Shown: positions 35,957 through 46,291 of the stretch, one piece after another | Layout of the letters: the number at the start of each line of letters is the position of its first letter | How positions within the stretch are numbered: position 1 is the stretch's first letter | Source of the DNA: Solibacillus sp. FSL W7-1464 | Lineage (GTDB): Bacteria > Bacillota > Bacilli > Bacillales_A > Planococcaceae | Direction of reading: 5' to 3' | Assembly: GCF_038004425.1 (NCBI RefSeq) | Contig: NZ_JBBORC010000001.1 | Location: 535,001 to 599,000, forward strand | DNA length: 64,000 bases | Position numbers and translations under genes: made by a program | The notes under the pieces: generated by a model | What the model was told of the DNA's origin: nothing | Database searches by the model: none | What the model saw: only the letters and a program-made list of their open reading frames with translations

Positions 35957-37561
35957 ATGACAAAGTATATTTTCGTAACTGGTGGGGTAGTTTCATCACT
36001 TGGAAAAGGGATTGTAGCAGCATCTTTAGGTCGTCTATTAAAAAATCGTGGATTGGAAGTAACAATTCAAAAATTTGATCCATATTTAAATATTGATCCA
36101 GGTACAATGAGCCCATACCAGCACGGTGAAGTTTTCGTTACAGATGATGGTGCAGAAGCGGACTTAGACTTAGGTCACTATGAGCGTTTCATCGATATTA
36201 ACCTTGGTAAACACTCGACTGTTACTTCAGGTAAAGTATACCAGTCTGTACTGAATAAAGAGCGCCGCGGCGACTACAATGGTGGTACAGTTCAAGTAAT
36301 TCCTCACGTAACAAATGAAATTAAAGATCGTGTACAGCGTGCTGGCCGTGAAACTTCTGCGGATGTAGTTATTACGGAAATCGGTGGTACAGTAGGTGAC
36401 TTTGAATCACTTTCTTTCCTTGAAGCGATTCGTCAAATGCGCCGTGATTTAGGTCATGAAAATGTGATGTACATCCACTGTACATTAATGCCTTATATCG
36501 CAGCAGCTGGTGAAATGAAAACAAAACCGACACAGCACTCTGTAAAAGAGTTACGTTCATTAGGTATTCAGCCAAATATTATCGTTTTGCGTACGGAACA
36601 GCCGGTACCACAAGACATGAAAGAAAAAATCGCGTTATTCTGTGACGTAAAACCTTCTGATATCATTGAATCACGTGATGCAGAACATTTATATGAAGTG
36701 CCATTAAACCTTCATGCACAAGGCTTTGACCAAATTGTTCTTGATCATTTCGGCATTACAGCGCCAAAAGCGGATATGACCGATTGGAAAGAGCTTGTAC
36801 ATTTAGTGAAAAACCTGGAGCACAAAACACGTATCGCTTTAGTAGGTAAATACGTAGAATTGCAAGATGCTTATATTTCAGTTGTAGAAGCATTAAAACA
36901 TGCAGGTTATGTATACAATTCGGACATCGAAATCGACTGGATCAATGCTGAGCACGTTACAGCGGAAAATGTTGATGAACTATTAGGACAAGCAGACGGT
37001 ATTTTAGTACCAGGCGGTTTCGGCGACCGTGGTGTTGAAGGAAAAATCGAATCCATCCGTTATGCACGTGAAAACGATGTACCGTTCTTCGGTATTTGCC
37101 TAGGAATGCAAATGGCGACTGTAGAATTTGCACGTAATGTCATGGGCTTGGAAGGTGCACATTCAACAGAACTGGACAAAAACACGAAGTACCCGATCAT
37201 CGATTTCCTACCGGATCAAACAGAAGATACAGATTTAGGCGGAACACTACGTCTTGGTCTATATCCATGTAAATTAAAAGAAGGATCTCGTGCACGCGCG
37301 GCTTACGATGGTGAAGAGCTAGTATACGAACGTCACCGTCACCGTTACGAGTTCAACAATGAATTCCGTGAAGCGATGGAAGCGGAAGGTATGGTATTCT
37401 CAGGGTTATCTCCTAACAATAAATTAGTAGAAATTGTTGAATTACCGGAAAAGAAATTCTTTGTGGCTGGCCAGTTCCACCCAGAGCTAATTTCACGTCC
37501 GCAACGTCCACAACCACTATTCCGTGAGTTTGTAGGCGCAGCGTTTAACAATAAAAAGTAA
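35957..37561 (+). CDS. pyrG: CTP synthase
   Basis: A 534-residue enzyme converting UTP to CTP with glutamine and ATP. The N-terminal synthetase domain begins [17 protein letters not shown] with the P-loop; the C-terminal class I glutamine amidotransferase domain has the nucleophile Cys381 in GICLGMQ and the His-Glu pair in QFHPEL near 508. The length is standard. Expression is controlled by the leader attenuator at 35824. GAAGGAGG precedes the ATG. Confidence 0.97.
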   Translation: MTKYIFVTGGVVSSLGKGIVAASLGRLLKNRGLEVTIQKFDPYLNIDPGTMSPYQHGEVFVTDDGAEADLDLGHYERFIDINLGKHSTVTSGKVYQSVLNKERRGDYNGGTVQVIPHVTNEIKDRVQRAGRETSADVVITEIGGTVGDFESLSFLEAIRQMRRDLGHENVMYIHCTLMPYIAAAGEMKTKPTQHSVKELRSLGIQPNIIVLRTEQPVPQDMKEKIALFCDVKPSDIIESRDAEHLYEVPLNLHAQGFDQIVLDHFGITAPKADMTDWKELVHLVKNLEHKTRIALVGKYVELQDAYISVVEALKHAGYVYNSDIEIDWINAEHVTAENVDELLGQADGILVPGGFGDRGVEGKIESIRYARENDVPFFGICLGMQMATVEFARNVMGLEGAHSTELDKNTKYPIIDFLPDQTEDTDLGGTLRLGLYPCKLKEGSRARAAYDGEELVYERHRHRYEFNNEFREAMEAEGMVFSGLSPNNKLVEIVELPEKKFFVAGQFHPELISRPQRPQPLFREFVGAAFNNKK

Positions 37562-37569
37562 TTGATTTT

Positions 37570-37602
37570 GCACGTCCTGCTTCAAGGGACGTGCTTTTTT
37601 CT
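37570..37602 (+). terminator. Terminator after pyrG
   Basis: GCACGTCC pairs with GGACGTGC around TGCTTCAAG and is followed by TTTTTTC. Confidence 0.88.
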
Positions 37603-37622
37603 TAAGAATTGTTTCATTACAT

Positions 37623-37661
37623 AAAAAGACGACTCTTATTCCAACAGGTCATAAGAGTCGT
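37623..37661 (-). terminator. Terminator after ywjG
   Basis: AAAGACGACTCTTAT pairs with ATAAGAGTCGTC; on the minus strand the stem runs into TTTTTATG. Confidence 0.85.
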
Positions 37662-37668
37662 CGAGAAA

Positions 37669-38241
37669 TTATGCGAATGGTGACGGGTGGCTGTCCATTA
37701 ACCCGTCATCCTCTTCATCGTCGTCCACGAGCATTTCATCGAATTCCATCTTGACCGCTTCATAAATATATAGAGCTGCGAAAAGATGCGGGAAAACGAT
37801 ACGTTCGCCGAGCTTTGTAGGATGCGGTAAAATGCCGCCGCGCACTTTCAATGAAATATACGTATAAGCAAGGTCACTTAACGGATTGTCGTCGCCGGCT
37901 GCTTCACTTGCGACAGCCGCAAACGGGACGAACTCTGCATGCAGTTGCTGAGCAAGCTTTAAAGCCTGTTCATCTGTAGCATGACGTGTAAAAATAATGA
38001 CACGGTCAGCAGGCAGAAGTTCAACATTTTCTGTATAGCGGGCAAACTTGGCAAAATTCCCTTCACCAAGCTCCGCATTGATTGCAACAGCTTCCATTTC
38101 ACCAAATGCCGCAAAGTAAATGGTTCCTTGTCCAATTGCGGCTTGTGCCAATAATCGTGCAGTTTCCTCAATTGATTCTTCTTCAGTTTGCTGAATACGC
38201 TGTAGAAGACCTGTTAATTGCGTAGTTAAAATTTTAGACAT
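37669..38241 (-). CDS. ywjG: YwjG-family protein (DUF2529)
   Basis: A 190-residue protein of the DUF2529 family. A helical start is followed by a region like a sugar-isomerase (SIS) fold (GQGTIYFAAFGEMEAVAINAE, then VIIFTRHATDEQALKLAQQL), ending in an acidic patch DDDEEDD. Function unknown. It sits between pyrG and spo0F, read divergently from spo0F, as in B. subtilis. Confidence 0.8.
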   Translation of the reverse strand: MSKILTTQLTGLLQRIQQTEEESIEETARLLAQAAIGQGTIYFAAFGEMEAVAINAELGEGNFAKFARYTENVELLPADRVIIFTRHATDEQALKLAQQLHAEFVPFAAVASEAAGDDNPLSDLAYTYISLKVRGGILPHPTKLGERIVFPHLFAALYIYEAVKMEFDEMLVDDDEEDDGLMDSHPSPFA

Positions 38242-38371
38242 ATTTACACCTCAAAGTTATTATAAAATTGTGCACATAAAAAAGCAAAAGCACAAACTCT
38301 CTTTATAAAAGAAGGGAAAACAACTTAGTAATAGAATGTAACTATATAAATTATTATAATGGGGGATCACA

Positions 38372-38743
38372 TTGAAGGGGATACTTATAGTAGATGATCA
38401 GCAGGGGATAAGGATGCTTCTGAATGAAGTATTTAAAAAAGAAGGATTCACAACTTATTTAGCGGCAAACGGATTTGATGCAATAAAAATTGCGCAGGAA
38501 AATGCTCTTGATTGCGTTTTGCTGGATATGAAAATTCCGGGAATGGACGGACTGGAGATATTAGCCCGTTTGAAAGAAAATCACCCGGAGCTGCCCGTAA
38601 TGATGATGACTGCTTATGTGGAGCAGCATATGATGGACAGAGCGAACGAATTGGGTGTAGTGAAATACTTTACGAAACCTTTTAATATTTTTGAAGTACG
38701 GGATGAAGTTAATAAACTAGTAGAAAAGACTGAAAAAATATAA
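38372..38743 (+). CDS. spo0F: Sporulation phosphorelay response regulator Spo0F
   Basis: A 123-residue single-domain receiver. The acidic pocket Asp8-Asp9, phosphoacceptor Asp52 in VLLDMKIPGMDG, Thr80 in MMMTAYVE and Lys102 in YFTKPFN are all present, with no output domain. Spo0F accepts phosphate from sporulation kinases and passes it to Spo0B, then Spo0A. The start is TTG, preceded by GGGGGATCAC. I looked for an Spo0A box upstream and did not find a clear one. Confidence 0.93.
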   Translation: MKGILIVDDQQGIRMLLNEVFKKEGFTTYLAANGFDAIKIAQENALDCVLLDMKIPGMDGLEILARLKENHPELPVMMMTAYVEQHMMDRANELGVVKYFTKPFNIFEVRDEVNKLVEKTEKI

Positions 38744-38756
38744 ATGAAACAGGCGA

Positions 38757-38787
38757 GCAGGCAGTAGCGCATACTGTCTGTTTTTGT
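38757..38787 (+). terminator. Terminator after spo0F
   Basis: CAGGCAGTA pairs with TACTGTCTG around GCGCA-type loop and is followed by TTTTTG. Confidence 0.75.
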
Positions 38788-38930
38788 TATGATTAATCTA
38801 AATGTTTTTGTCAATTCATGTGATTTTGCATAGAATAGACGATGAAAAAAATACTTAAAAAAGACATTTTGCGCAAACTATGTTTTTCTAGCAGCACACT
38901 ATTTATGTATCTTCGAGGAGGATTTTAATA

Positions 38931-39785
38931 ATGGCATTAGTTTCAATGAAAGAAATGTTAATTAAAGCAAAAGCGGAAGGTTATGCAGTAGGTCAATTTA
39001 ATATTAACAACCTAGAATGGACACAAGCCATTTTACAAGCAGCAGAAGAAGAAAAATCACCGGTAATTCTTGGTGTTTCTGAAGGTGCCGGGAAATATAT
39101 GGGCGGTTTCATAGCTGTCGTAAAAATGGTTGAAGGTTTAATGGAAAGCTACAAAACAACTGTTCCGGTAGCTATTCATCTTGATCATGGTTCAAGCTTC
39201 GATAAATGTAAAGAAGCAATCGATGCTGGTTTCTCTTCTGTTATGATTGACGCCTCACACCATCCATTCGAAGAAAATATTGAAACGACTAAACAAGTTG
39301 TCGACTATGCACATGCAAAAGGTGTATCTGTCGAAGCGGAACTTGGTACTGTAGGCGGCGAGGAAGACGGTGTCATCGGCGGCATCATGTACGCAAACCC
39401 TCAGGAATGTAAAACACTGGTTGAAGCTACAGGTATTGACTGTTTAGCTCCGGCATTAGGTTCTGTTCACGGTCCTTACAAAGGCGAACCAAACTTAGGA
39501 TTTGCTGAAATGGAAGAAATCTCAACATTAACAGACGTTCCGTTAGTATTACATGGTGGAACTGGTATCCCAACAAAAGATATTCAACGTTCAATTTCTT
39601 TAGGTACAGCAAAAATTAATGTCAACACTGAAAACCAAATCTCGGCTACGAAAGTTATCCGTGAATTTTTGGAAATTGATAAGAAAACATATGATCCACG
39701 TAAATATTTAGGTCCGGCTCGTGAAGCGATCAAAGCGACAGTAATCGGTAAAATGCGCGAATTCGGCAGCTCTGGAAAAGCCTAA
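38931..39785 (+). CDS. fbaA: Class II fructose-1,6-bisphosphate aldolase
   Basis: A 284-residue zinc-dependent aldolase of glycolysis. Metal-binding and catalytic segments are visible: [10 protein letters not shown] near 80, [26 protein letters not shown] near 140, GSVHGPYKG near 180 and LHGGTGIP near 205. It splits fructose-1,6-bisphosphate into dihydroxyacetone phosphate and glyceraldehyde-3-phosphate and also works in gluconeogenesis. GGAGGA precedes the start. Gene order spo0F-fbaA-tal matches B. subtilis. Confidence 0.95.
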   Translation: MALVSMKEMLIKAKAEGYAVGQFNINNLEWTQAILQAAEEEKSPVILGVSEGAGKYMGGFIAVVKMVEGLMESYKTTVPVAIHLDHGSSFDKCKEAIDAGFSSVMIDASHHPFEENIETTKQVVDYAHAKGVSVEAELGTVGGEEDGVIGGIMYANPQECKTLVEATGIDCLAPALGSVHGPYKGEPNLGFAEMEEISTLTDVPLVLHGGTGIPTKDIQRSISLGTAKINVNTENQISATKVIREFLEIDKKTYDPRKYLGPAREAIKATVIGKMREFGSSGKA

Positions 39786-39867
39786 TTGATAGAGTGAAAC
39801 TTCTTTCAAGAGTCACTACGATATCAAAGAAGCCAAATTACGACCTATTAATGCGGAATAATGAATC

Positions 39868-39909
39868 CACAAAAGAAAAGTGCACAAAATAAGCGTACTT
39901 TTCTTTGTG
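39868..39909 (+). terminator. Hairpin terminator after fbaA
   Basis: CACAAAAGAAAAGT pairs with ACTTTTCTTTGTG around a 15-base loop. Confidence 0.6.
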
Positions 39910-39931
39910 AACACGTGTTTTTCAACATAAG

Positions 39932-39967
39932 ACATCTCGTTCACAAATTGAGCGAGATGTGTTTTTA
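39932..39967 (+). terminator. Second terminator before tal
   Basis: ACATCTCG pairs exactly with CGAGATGT and is followed by GTTTTTA; it ends 30 bases before the tal start, so tal needs a promoter here or depends on readthrough. Confidence 0.7.
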
Positions 39968-39996
39968 TAATCAATTGTAAATCGGAGGCTATTATA

Positions 39997-40647
39997 ATGA
40001 AATTTTTTATCGATACAGCAAACTTTGACGAAATTAAAGAAGCATACTCTTGGGGGATTCTTTCAGGTGTAACGACGAACCCATCATTAGTTGCAAAAGA
40101 ATCAGGTGTGAACTTCCACGACCGCTTACGTGAAATTGCAGAGTTAGTAAACGGTTCGGTTTCTGGCGAAGTAATTTCTTTAGACGCTGAAGGAATGATT
40201 CGTGAAGGGGAAGAATTGGCAGCGATTCACCCGAATATTACTGTAAAACTTCCAATGACTCCGGAAGGATTGAAAGCATGTAAGCACTTCTCTGAAAAAG
40301 GGATTAAAACGAACGTGACATTGATTTTCTCTGCAAACCAAGCATTGATGGCAGCACGTGCAGGCGCTACTTATGTATCTCCGTTTTTAGGACGTTTAGA
40401 TGATATTGGTCAAGATGGCGTTGAGTTAATCCGTGAAATTGCTGAAATGTTTGCTATCCACGAAATTGAAACGGAAATTATTGCCGCATCTATTCGTCAC
40501 CCGCAACATATTACGCAAGCTGCATTAGCTGGCGCACATATTTCAACAACTCCATATAAAGTTTTACAGCAACTGTTTAATCATCCATTAACAGACAAAG
40601 GAATTGAAGGATTTTTAGCGGATTGGGCAAAGCGTGAAGGGAAATAA
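39997..40647 (+). CDS. tal: Transaldolase (short, FSA/TalC type)
   Basis: A 216-residue class I aldolase of the small transaldolase/fructose-6-phosphate aldolase group. The Schiff-base Lys lies in [14 protein letters not shown] near residue 83; [15 protein letters not shown] at the start and [14 protein letters not shown] near 130 are family signatures. It transfers dihydroxyacetone units in the non-oxidative pentose phosphate route. ATCGGAGG precedes the ATG. Confidence 0.92.
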   Translation: MKFFIDTANFDEIKEAYSWGILSGVTTNPSLVAKESGVNFHDRLREIAELVNGSVSGEVISLDAEGMIREGEELAAIHPNITVKLPMTPEGLKACKHFSEKGIKTNVTLIFSANQALMAARAGATYVSPFLGRLDDIGQDGVELIREIAEMFAIHEIETEIIAASIRHPQHITQAALAGAHISTTPYKVLQQLFNHPLTDKGIEGFLADWAKREGK

Positions 40648-40711
40648 TAAGAATACCTCACAGCAGCAGACTTAACTGTGAAATTTTGTCCAATGTAAGG
40701 GAGAACACAAA

Positions 40712-41989
40712 ATGGATGTTTATAAAATTCAAGGTGGAAATCGTCTAAAAGGTAAAATAACCGTTAGCGGTGCAAAAAATAGCGCAGTTGCTTTAATTCC
40801 TGCATCAATTTTGGCTGATTCTTCCGTTACTATTGGAGGAATTCCAGAGATTTCAGATGCATGGACGTTAAAAGCACTACTAGAAGAAATTGGCGGCGAA
40901 GTAACATTCGAAAATGGCAAGATGACGATTGATCCATCAAAAATGGTTGCCATGCCGCTGCCAAACGGCAATGTAAAAAAATTACGTGCCTCCTATTATA
41001 TGATGGGTGCCATGCTGGGACGTTTTAAACAAGCGGTTATCGGCATGCCAGGCGGGTGTTTTTTAGGGCCGCGTCCAATTGATCAGCATATTAAAGGTTT
41101 TGAAGCTTTAGGAGCAAAAGTAACAAATGAGCACGGGGCAATTTATTTACGTGCAGAAGAACTGATCGGGGCGAAGATTTATCTGGATGTTGCAAGTGTC
41201 GGCGCAACAATTAACATTATGCTGGCGGCAGTTCGTGCAAAAGGGAAAACTACTATCGAAAATGCAGCGAAAGAACCTGAAATTATTGATGTTGCGACAC
41301 TATTAACAAATATGGGTGCCAACATTAAAGGAGCAGGAACGAGCGTTATTCGTATTGAAGGTGTCGATGAGCTAAAAGGTACAAAACATACAATTATACC
41401 GGACCGGATTGAAGCAGCTACATTTATGATTATGGCTGCAGCGATTGGTGATGGTGTACTTGTCGATAATGTCATTCCGCTTCATATGGAGGCTGTCACA
41501 GCGAAACTTCGCGAAATGGGTGTAAGTGTGGAAGAGAACGAAGAAAGCATCTACATTTCCAAGCAGAAGAAACTGCAGGCAATTGATGTGAAAACACTTG
41601 TCTATCCAGGATTCCCGACAGATGTTCAACAGCCTTTATCTGTATTAATGACACAGGCGGAAGGTACTTCGATGATTACGGATACGATTTACTCTGCCCG
41701 TTTCAAGCATATAGACGAACTGCGACGTATGAATGCAAAAGCCCGTGTTGAAGGCAATACTGCCATCATTCAAGGACCTGCATCTTTGGAAGGATCCACA
41801 GTAACGGCAACAGATTTACGCGCGGGTGCGGCATTAGTATTGGCTGGACTAATCGCAAAAGGTGAAACAGAAATTCACGATATTTACCATATTGAACGCG
41901 GCTATAGTTCATTAATCGAAAAGCTGTGTGCAATCGGTGCAAATATTCGTAAAGAGTCCATTGTCATTAATACAAAGAAAAATGCATAA
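40712..41989 (+). CDS. murAB: UDP-N-acetylglucosamine 1-carboxyvinyltransferase (second MurA)
   Basis: A 425-residue EPSP-synthase-fold enzyme that adds enolpyruvate from PEP to UDP-GlcNAc, the first committed step of peptidoglycan synthesis. The catalytic, fosfomycin-sensitive Cys116 is in [11 protein letters not shown]; the start [18 protein letters not shown] binds substrate. A MurA copy in this place (between tal and glpX) is the MurAB/MurZ paralogue of B. subtilis, the other copy lying with the atp region. AAGGGAG precedes the start. Confidence 0.93.
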   Translation: MDVYKIQGGNRLKGKITVSGAKNSAVALIPASILADSSVTIGGIPEISDAWTLKALLEEIGGEVTFENGKMTIDPSKMVAMPLPNGNVKKLRASYYMMGAMLGRFKQAVIGMPGGCFLGPRPIDQHIKGFEALGAKVTNEHGAIYLRAEELIGAKIYLDVASVGATINIMLAAVRAKGKTTIENAAKEPEIIDVATLLTNMGANIKGAGTSVIRIEGVDELKGTKHTIIPDRIEAATFMIMAAAIGDGVLVDNVIPLHMEAVTAKLREMGVSVEENEESIYISKQKKLQAIDVKTLVYPGFPTDVQQPLSVLMTQAEGTSMITDTIYSARFKHIDELRRMNAKARVEGNTAIIQGPASLEGSTVTATDLRAGAALVLAGLIAKGETEIHDIYHIERGYSSLIEKLCAIGANIRKESIVINTKKNA

Positions 41990-42145
41990 ATTTGCTATAA
42001 TTCGTGAAGAGAACCGCGCAACGATGTGAGTATGATAATATATATTCGGGTAATAAAAATATGTTAGTTCATAATACAATTCAAAAAAGCAGTTAATTTA
42101 GGCTGTTAAAATCGGTTTTAACCGATTACAGGAGGCAAACACAAA

Positions 42146-43111
42146 ATGGAACGTAGTTTATCAATGGAAGTAGTACGTGTAACAGAAGCAGCAGCGATTG
42201 CATCAGCGAAATGGATGGGACGCGGACTTAAAAATGAAGCGGACGACGCAGCAACAACAGCGATGCGTGTTATGTTTGATACAATCCCAATGCATGCGAC
42301 AGTTGTAATTGGTGAGGGAGAAATGGATGAAGCACCGATGCTTTATATCGGTGAAGAATTAGGGCTTCGAAATGGCGGACCTGAAGTTGATATTGCAGTA
42401 GATCCATTAGAAGGTACCAATATCGTAGCAAAAGGAACAAATGGTGCGATGACAGTACTGGCAATTGCAGACCGTGGCAATCTATTAAATGCGCCTGATA
42501 TGTATATGGATAAAATAGCAGTAGGACCGGAAGCAGCTGGAAAAGTTGATATTAACGCTTCTGTTACGTACAACTTACTGCAAGTGGCAAAAGCTAAAAA
42601 TAAAGATATTTCAGATGTTGTAGCAACACTTTTAGACCGTCCGCGTCATCAGCATATTGTCGATGAAATCCGTGAAGCCGGTGCACGTATTAAATTCATC
42701 CAAGACGGTGATGTAGGTGCAGCGATCAACACAGCATTCGATGAAACTGGTATCGATATTATGTTCGGTATGGGTGGTGCCCCGGAAGGCGTTATTGCGG
42801 CAGTTGCTTTAAAATGTTTAGGCGGCGATTTCCAAGCGAAACTAGTACCTGAAGATGAAGAACAGCTTGCACGTTGCGTTAAAATGGGAGTCGACGTAGA
42901 TAAAGTATTAATGATGGAGGACCTGGTAAAAGGCGATGATGCGATTTTTGCAGCGACAGCTGTAACGGATTCGGAACTTTTACGCGGTGTTCAATATAAA
43001 GGTTCCTACGCGCTTACACATTCAGTTGTCATGCGTGCAAAAACAGGGACAGTACGTTTTATCGAAGGACGCCACAGCATTGAAAAAAAACCAAAGTATG
43101 ACCAAATTTAA
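42146..43111 (+). CDS. glpX: Class II fructose-1,6-bisphosphatase
   Basis: A 321-residue GlpX-type phosphatase of gluconeogenesis. [19 protein letters not shown] near 55-72 and [12 protein letters not shown] near 90 form the metal and substrate site; [18 protein letters not shown] lies near 210. It hydrolyses fructose-1,6-bisphosphate and balances the aldolase and transaldolase encoded upstream. AGGAGG precedes the start. The B. subtilis counterpart is ywjI. Confidence 0.93.
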   Translation: MERSLSMEVVRVTEAAAIASAKWMGRGLKNEADDAATTAMRVMFDTIPMHATVVIGEGEMDEAPMLYIGEELGLRNGGPEVDIAVDPLEGTNIVAKGTNGAMTVLAIADRGNLLNAPDMYMDKIAVGPEAAGKVDINASVTYNLLQVAKAKNKDISDVVATLLDRPRHQHIVDEIREAGARIKFIQDGDVGAAINTAFDETGIDIMFGMGGAPEGVIAAVALKCLGGDFQAKLVPEDEEQLARCVKMGVDVDKVLMMEDLVKGDDAIFAATAVTDSELLRGVQYKGSYALTHSVVMRAKTGTVRFIEGRHSIEKKPKYDQI

Positions 43112-43182
43112 CTTCCCGTATAATGTAAGTAGCCTCAAATAGAAAATGCCCATTTTCAAATTACTTGCACTATAATATAATA

Positions 43183-43212
43183 AATGCCCGGTGTAAAAAC
43201 TGGGCATCTTTC
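43183..43212 (+). terminator. Weak terminator after glpX
   Basis: ATGCCC pairs with GGGCAT around GGTGTAAAAACT; the T-tract is only CTTTC, so it may be leaky. Confidence 0.5.
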
Positions 43213-43310
43213 AAATAAAGTGTAGTATACTTCTCTTACACAAATTCCTAAACAATCTTTCAATAACTTAATTTTTTTCAAATTAAATTTTAATAGACTG
43301 GAGAAAACGT

Positions 43311-44594
43311 ATGACAGCATTAACAATTGCTCAATTAGAAAGCATGACATTAAAAGAATTATATGCTTTAGCGAAGCAATATAAATTATCGAATGCTAGT
43401 AAGCTAAATAAAAAGGAACTGATTTTTGCAATCTTAAAAACCCGCTCTGAACAAGAAGGCTTCTTCTTCATGGAAGGCGTTTTGGAGATTATTCCTACAG
43501 ACGGCTTCGGATTCCTGCGCCCGATTAACTACTCACCTTCAAAAGAGGATATTTACATTTCTGCATCCCAAATTCGTCGCTTCGATTTACGAAATGGTGA
43601 TAAAGTTTCAGGGAAAGTTCGTCCGCCAAAAGAAAATGAACGTTACTATGGCTTATTGCAAGTTGATGCTGTAAACGGCGAGGACCCAGAAGTTGCAAAA
43701 GAGCGTGTGCATTTCCCGGCATTAACACCGCTTTACCCGAATCGCCATATAAAATTGGAAACGGTTCCTACAAAACTTTCGACGCGTATTATGGATTTAG
43801 TAGCGCCAGTCGGTTTTGGTCAGCGTGGGTTAATCGTTGCACCGCCAAAAGCAGGTAAAACATCGTTATTAAAAGAAATTGCCAACGCGATTACGACAAA
43901 CCATCCGGAAGCGGAATTGATCGTTCTACTTATTGATGAGCGTCCGGAAGAAGTAACGGATATCGAGCGTTCAGTAAATGCAGACGTAGTATCTTCAACG
44001 TTTGATGAAGTGCCCGAAAACCATGTGAAAGTCGCGGAAATCGTATTGGAACGTGCACGACGTCTCGTAGAACAAAAACGCGATGTTATTATCTTAATGG
44101 ACTCGATTACACGTTTGGCGCGTGCTTATAACTTAGTAATCCCGCCAAGCGGCCGTACACTTTCAGGTGGTATTGACCCTGCTGCATTCCACCGTCCGAA
44201 ACGGTTCTTCGGTTCAGCCCGCAATATTGAAGAGGGCGGCAGTTTAACAATTTTAGCGACTGCTCTTGTTGATACAGGCAGCCGTATGGACGAAGTAATT
44301 TATGAAGAATTTAAAGGAACGGGTAACCTGGAACTGCACTTGGATCGCAGCTTGGCAGAACGCCGTATTTTCCCTGCAATCGATATCCGCCGTTCAGGTA
44401 CACGTAAAGAGGAACTTCTTATTCCGAAAGACCAGCTTGATAAATTATGGGCAATCCGTAAAACATTCAGCGATTCACATGACTTCGGTGAAAAGTTCTT
44501 ACGTAAACTACGCACAACAAAAACAAATGAAGAATTCTTCGATAAGCTTGATACGGATATGAAGAAAGCGACGAACGGTAAAGGGTTGTTATAG
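43311..44594 (+). CDS. rho: Transcription termination factor Rho
   Basis: A 427-residue hexameric helicase. The N-terminal helical domain ([18 protein letters not shown]) is followed by the RNA-binding cold-shock-like domain ([16 protein letters not shown]), then the RecA-fold motor with Walker [12 protein letters not shown] near 177, Walker [15 protein letters not shown] near 260 and the arginine finger region. Rho ends untranslated transcripts. GGAGAAAACGT precedes ATG. Rho presence matters for the many non-coding and antisense transcripts expected in this genome type. Confidence 0.96.
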   Translation: MTALTIAQLESMTLKELYALAKQYKLSNASKLNKKELIFAILKTRSEQEGFFFMEGVLEIIPTDGFGFLRPINYSPSKEDIYISASQIRRFDLRNGDKVSGKVRPPKENERYYGLLQVDAVNGEDPEVAKERVHFPALTPLYPNRHIKLETVPTKLSTRIMDLVAPVGFGQRGLIVAPPKAGKTSLLKEIANAITTNHPEAELIVLLIDERPEEVTDIERSVNADVVSSTFDEVPENHVKVAEIVLERARRLVEQKRDVIILMDSITRLARAYNLVIPPSGRTLSGGIDPAAFHRPKRFFGSARNIEEGGSLTILATALVDTGSRMDEVIYEEFKGTGNLELHLDRSLAERRIFPAIDIRRSGTRKEELLIPKDQLDKLWAIRKTFSDSHDFGEKFLRKLRTTKTNEEFFDKLDTDMKKATNGKGLL

Positions 44595-44681
44595 ATTTTA
44601 GAAGATTTGCCGAAATGGGCATCAAGTTCTTGATTGAGTGGGAACTACATACATTCAATTTCGTAAAATAATATAAAATAG

Positions 44682-44710
44682 TTGCAACCTTTTTTAAAAC
44701 TTGCTATACT
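44682..44710 (+). promoter_or_regulatory. rpmE: rpmE promoter
   Basis: TTGCAA (44682-44687), 17-bp spacer, TATACT (44705-44710). It drives a leader of about 125 bases. Confidence 0.65.
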
Positions 44711-44715
44711 TCTTT

Positions 44716-44826
44716 AAGTATGAAACGTGCACATATATAGCTGGCCTCAACACATTACGTATGTAGTGACATATTCGGGCTATGTAAGGTGCAGTTCGAA
44801 AATACTCTGTTCCGGATGGTTCAGGG
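44716..44826 (+). promoter_or_regulatory. rpmE: Structured rpmE 5' leader (L31-Firmicutes-like)
   Basis: The leader folds: GTGCACATATATAGC pairs with GCTATGTAAGGTGC, enclosing a CACATTAC/GTAGTG arm. Ribosomal protein L31 genes of Firmicutes often carry such autoregulatory leaders. Membership of the named motif is an inference. Confidence 0.45.
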
Positions 44827-44844
44827 CGAGAGGAGAAAACGAAT

Positions 44845-45045
44845 ATGAAACAAGGTATCCACCCAGATTACAAAGTAGCAACAGTAACTTGCTCTTGTGG
44901 TAACACTTTTGAAACAGGTTCAGTTAAAGAAAAGATCTCAATCGAGTTCTGTAACGAATGTCACCCATTCTATACAGGTCGTCAAAAGTTCGCTTCTGCT
45001 GACGGACGTGTTGATCGCTTCAACAAAAAATACGGTATTAAGTAA
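44845..45045 (+). CDS. rpmE: Ribosomal protein L31, zinc-binding form
   Basis: A 66-residue ribosomal protein of the large subunit. Four cysteines (C16 and C18 in VTCSCGN, C37 and C40 in [11 protein letters not shown]) make the zinc site of the C+ form, which stores zinc and is replaced by a cysteine-free paralogue under zinc starvation. GAGGAG precedes the start. A terminator follows eight bases after the stop. Confidence 0.96.
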   Translation: MKQGIHPDYKVATVTCSCGNTFETGSVKEKISIEFCNECHPFYTGRQKFASADGRVDRFNKKYGIK

Positions 45046-45053
45046 TACCTCTG

Positions 45054-45091
45054 CCCATTTCCACATTGCTGGAAATGGGTTTTTAATTTTT
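45054..45091 (+). terminator. Terminator after rpmE
   Basis: CCCATTTCC pairs exactly with GGAAATGGG around ACATTGCT, followed by TTTTTAATTTTT. Confidence 0.9.
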
Positions 45092-45112
45092 ATGGGGCAT
45101 CCGTATTGTTTA

Positions 45113-45333
45113 ATTAGAAGATATTACGCAGTTATTAGAAAACTATTGCGGGTTATTAGACAATCCGAAACGTTTATTTGAAAATCGCAACCGAATATTA
45201 GAAAATGTACATATTATATTAGAAGCTCGGAACTATATTAGAAAAAAATAAAAGTATATTAGAAAAAATTAGAAGATATTAGAAGATATTAGAATCTTTC
45301 TCACATGTTTTTCTCAGGAGAAATATTCTAATA
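45113..45333 (-). repeat. Helically phased TTCTAATA array A
   Basis: ATTAGAA (reverse complement TTCTAAT) or a one-mismatch variant starts at 45113, 45134, 45155, 45176, 45197, 45218, 45237, 45258, 45268, 45278 and 45288: spacings 21,21,21,21,21,19,21,10,10,10. The intervening bases differ from unit to unit. A reversed unit at 45325-45333 pairs with the last one: TATTAGAATCTTTCTC against GAGAAATATTCTAATA, 15 of 16 positions. The array lies outside genes, between the rpmE terminator and tdk, and every reading frame is interrupted. Confidence 0.85.
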
Positions 45334-45399
45334 AAGAGAGCGCCTTTTGCAATAGACGAATGGGAAAAAACTAGCTAAGATAAAAGAAGTGAAAAGTTG

Positions 45400-45428
45400 A
45401 CCTTGAGATTGATGCTCAAGGTTTTTTA
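45400..45428 (+). terminator. Terminator-like hairpin upstream of tdk
   Basis: ACCTTGAG pairs with CTCAAGGT around ATTGATG and is followed by TTTTTATT. It lies 48 bases before the tdk start and may end a transcript that crosses array A. Confidence 0.7.
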
Positions 45429-45475
45429 TTGGGGAAAACGAACTTGTAATTTTAATTAGAAACGAGGAAATAGAA

Positions 45476-46048
45476 ATGGCGCAATTATTTTATAAACATG
45501 GGGCGATGAATAGCGGGAAATCGATTGAAATTTTAAAAGTTGCCCACAACTATGAAGAACAAAATAAAGCGGTACTGATCTTTACTTCTGGAATTGACAC
45601 GCGTGATGAAGTCGGAACGGTTTCTAGCCGAATTGGTTTAAAACGACCGGCAATCGCGGTTTTTGGTGATACAAATATGTATGAAATTGTAGAAAAACAC
45701 GATGAAAAATTATATTGTGTACTTGTAGACGAAGTACAATTTTTATCTAAAGAACATGTTTTGCAGCTGACTCAGATTGTCGATGAGCTGAACATTCCCG
45801 TTATGGGGTTCGGGTTAAAGAATGACTTTCAGAACGAGCTGTTTGAAGGCAGCCGTTATATGACGATTTACGCGGATAAAATTGAGGAAATGAAAACAAT
45901 TTGCTGGTTCTGCCATAAGAAAGCGACAATGAATTTACGTGTAGATGAAAATAAAAAACCCGTCCGTACTGGTGATCAAATTCAAATTGGGGGTAATGAT
46001 AGTTATTACCCTGTTTGCCGCAAATGCCATTCCAATCCACCACTATAA
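45476..46048 (+). CDS. tdk: Thymidine kinase
   Basis: A 190-residue type II thymidine kinase. The P-loop is GAMNSGKS near residues 10-17, the catalytic Glu lies in VLVDEVQFL near 87, and the zinc site uses CWFC and CRKCH in the C-terminal third. It phosphorylates thymidine for salvage. The AMNSGKS P-loop variant is that of a Gram-positive subgroup rather than the more common MFSGKS. CGAGG precedes the ATG. Confidence 0.92.
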   Translation: MAQLFYKHGAMNSGKSIEILKVAHNYEEQNKAVLIFTSGIDTRDEVGTVSSRIGLKRPAIAVFGDTNMYEIVEKHDEKLYCVLVDEVQFLSKEHVLQLTQIVDELNIPVMGFGLKNDFQNELFEGSRYMTIYADKIEEMKTICWFCHKKATMNLRVDENKKPVRTGDQIQIGGNDSYYPVCRKCHSNPPL

Positions 46049-46291
46049 TTTAATGCAACATTGCAACGAAATTTAATTAAATGAAATGCCAATGTGTAAA
46101 TGATATGAAGAAAGTTCAACATAGATGTAGCAACAACCGTAAAATTTCTTTATACTAGTAAAGGTGCATTTTAACGTGGATTATAAATATGTCAATACAA
46201 TATAAAAACAAGTTCATTGAATCCGACCCGAAACGGAGATCAATACTTGATCATGTAAGAAGACAAAAAAACTATTAGAGGTGAAATATAG

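Noticed and set aside
44897-45181. 94-codon plus-strand frame with Ile-Arg repeats over rpmE and array A
   Set aside because: It overlaps rpmE out of frame, and its repeated residues only reflect the 21-bp DNA period; it stops inside the array and lacks a ribosome binding site.
45113-45333. CRISPR array
   Set aside because: The repeated unit is only 7-8 bp with 13-bp spacers; no leader or cas genes, and repeats diverge. True CRISPR repeats are 23-50 bp.
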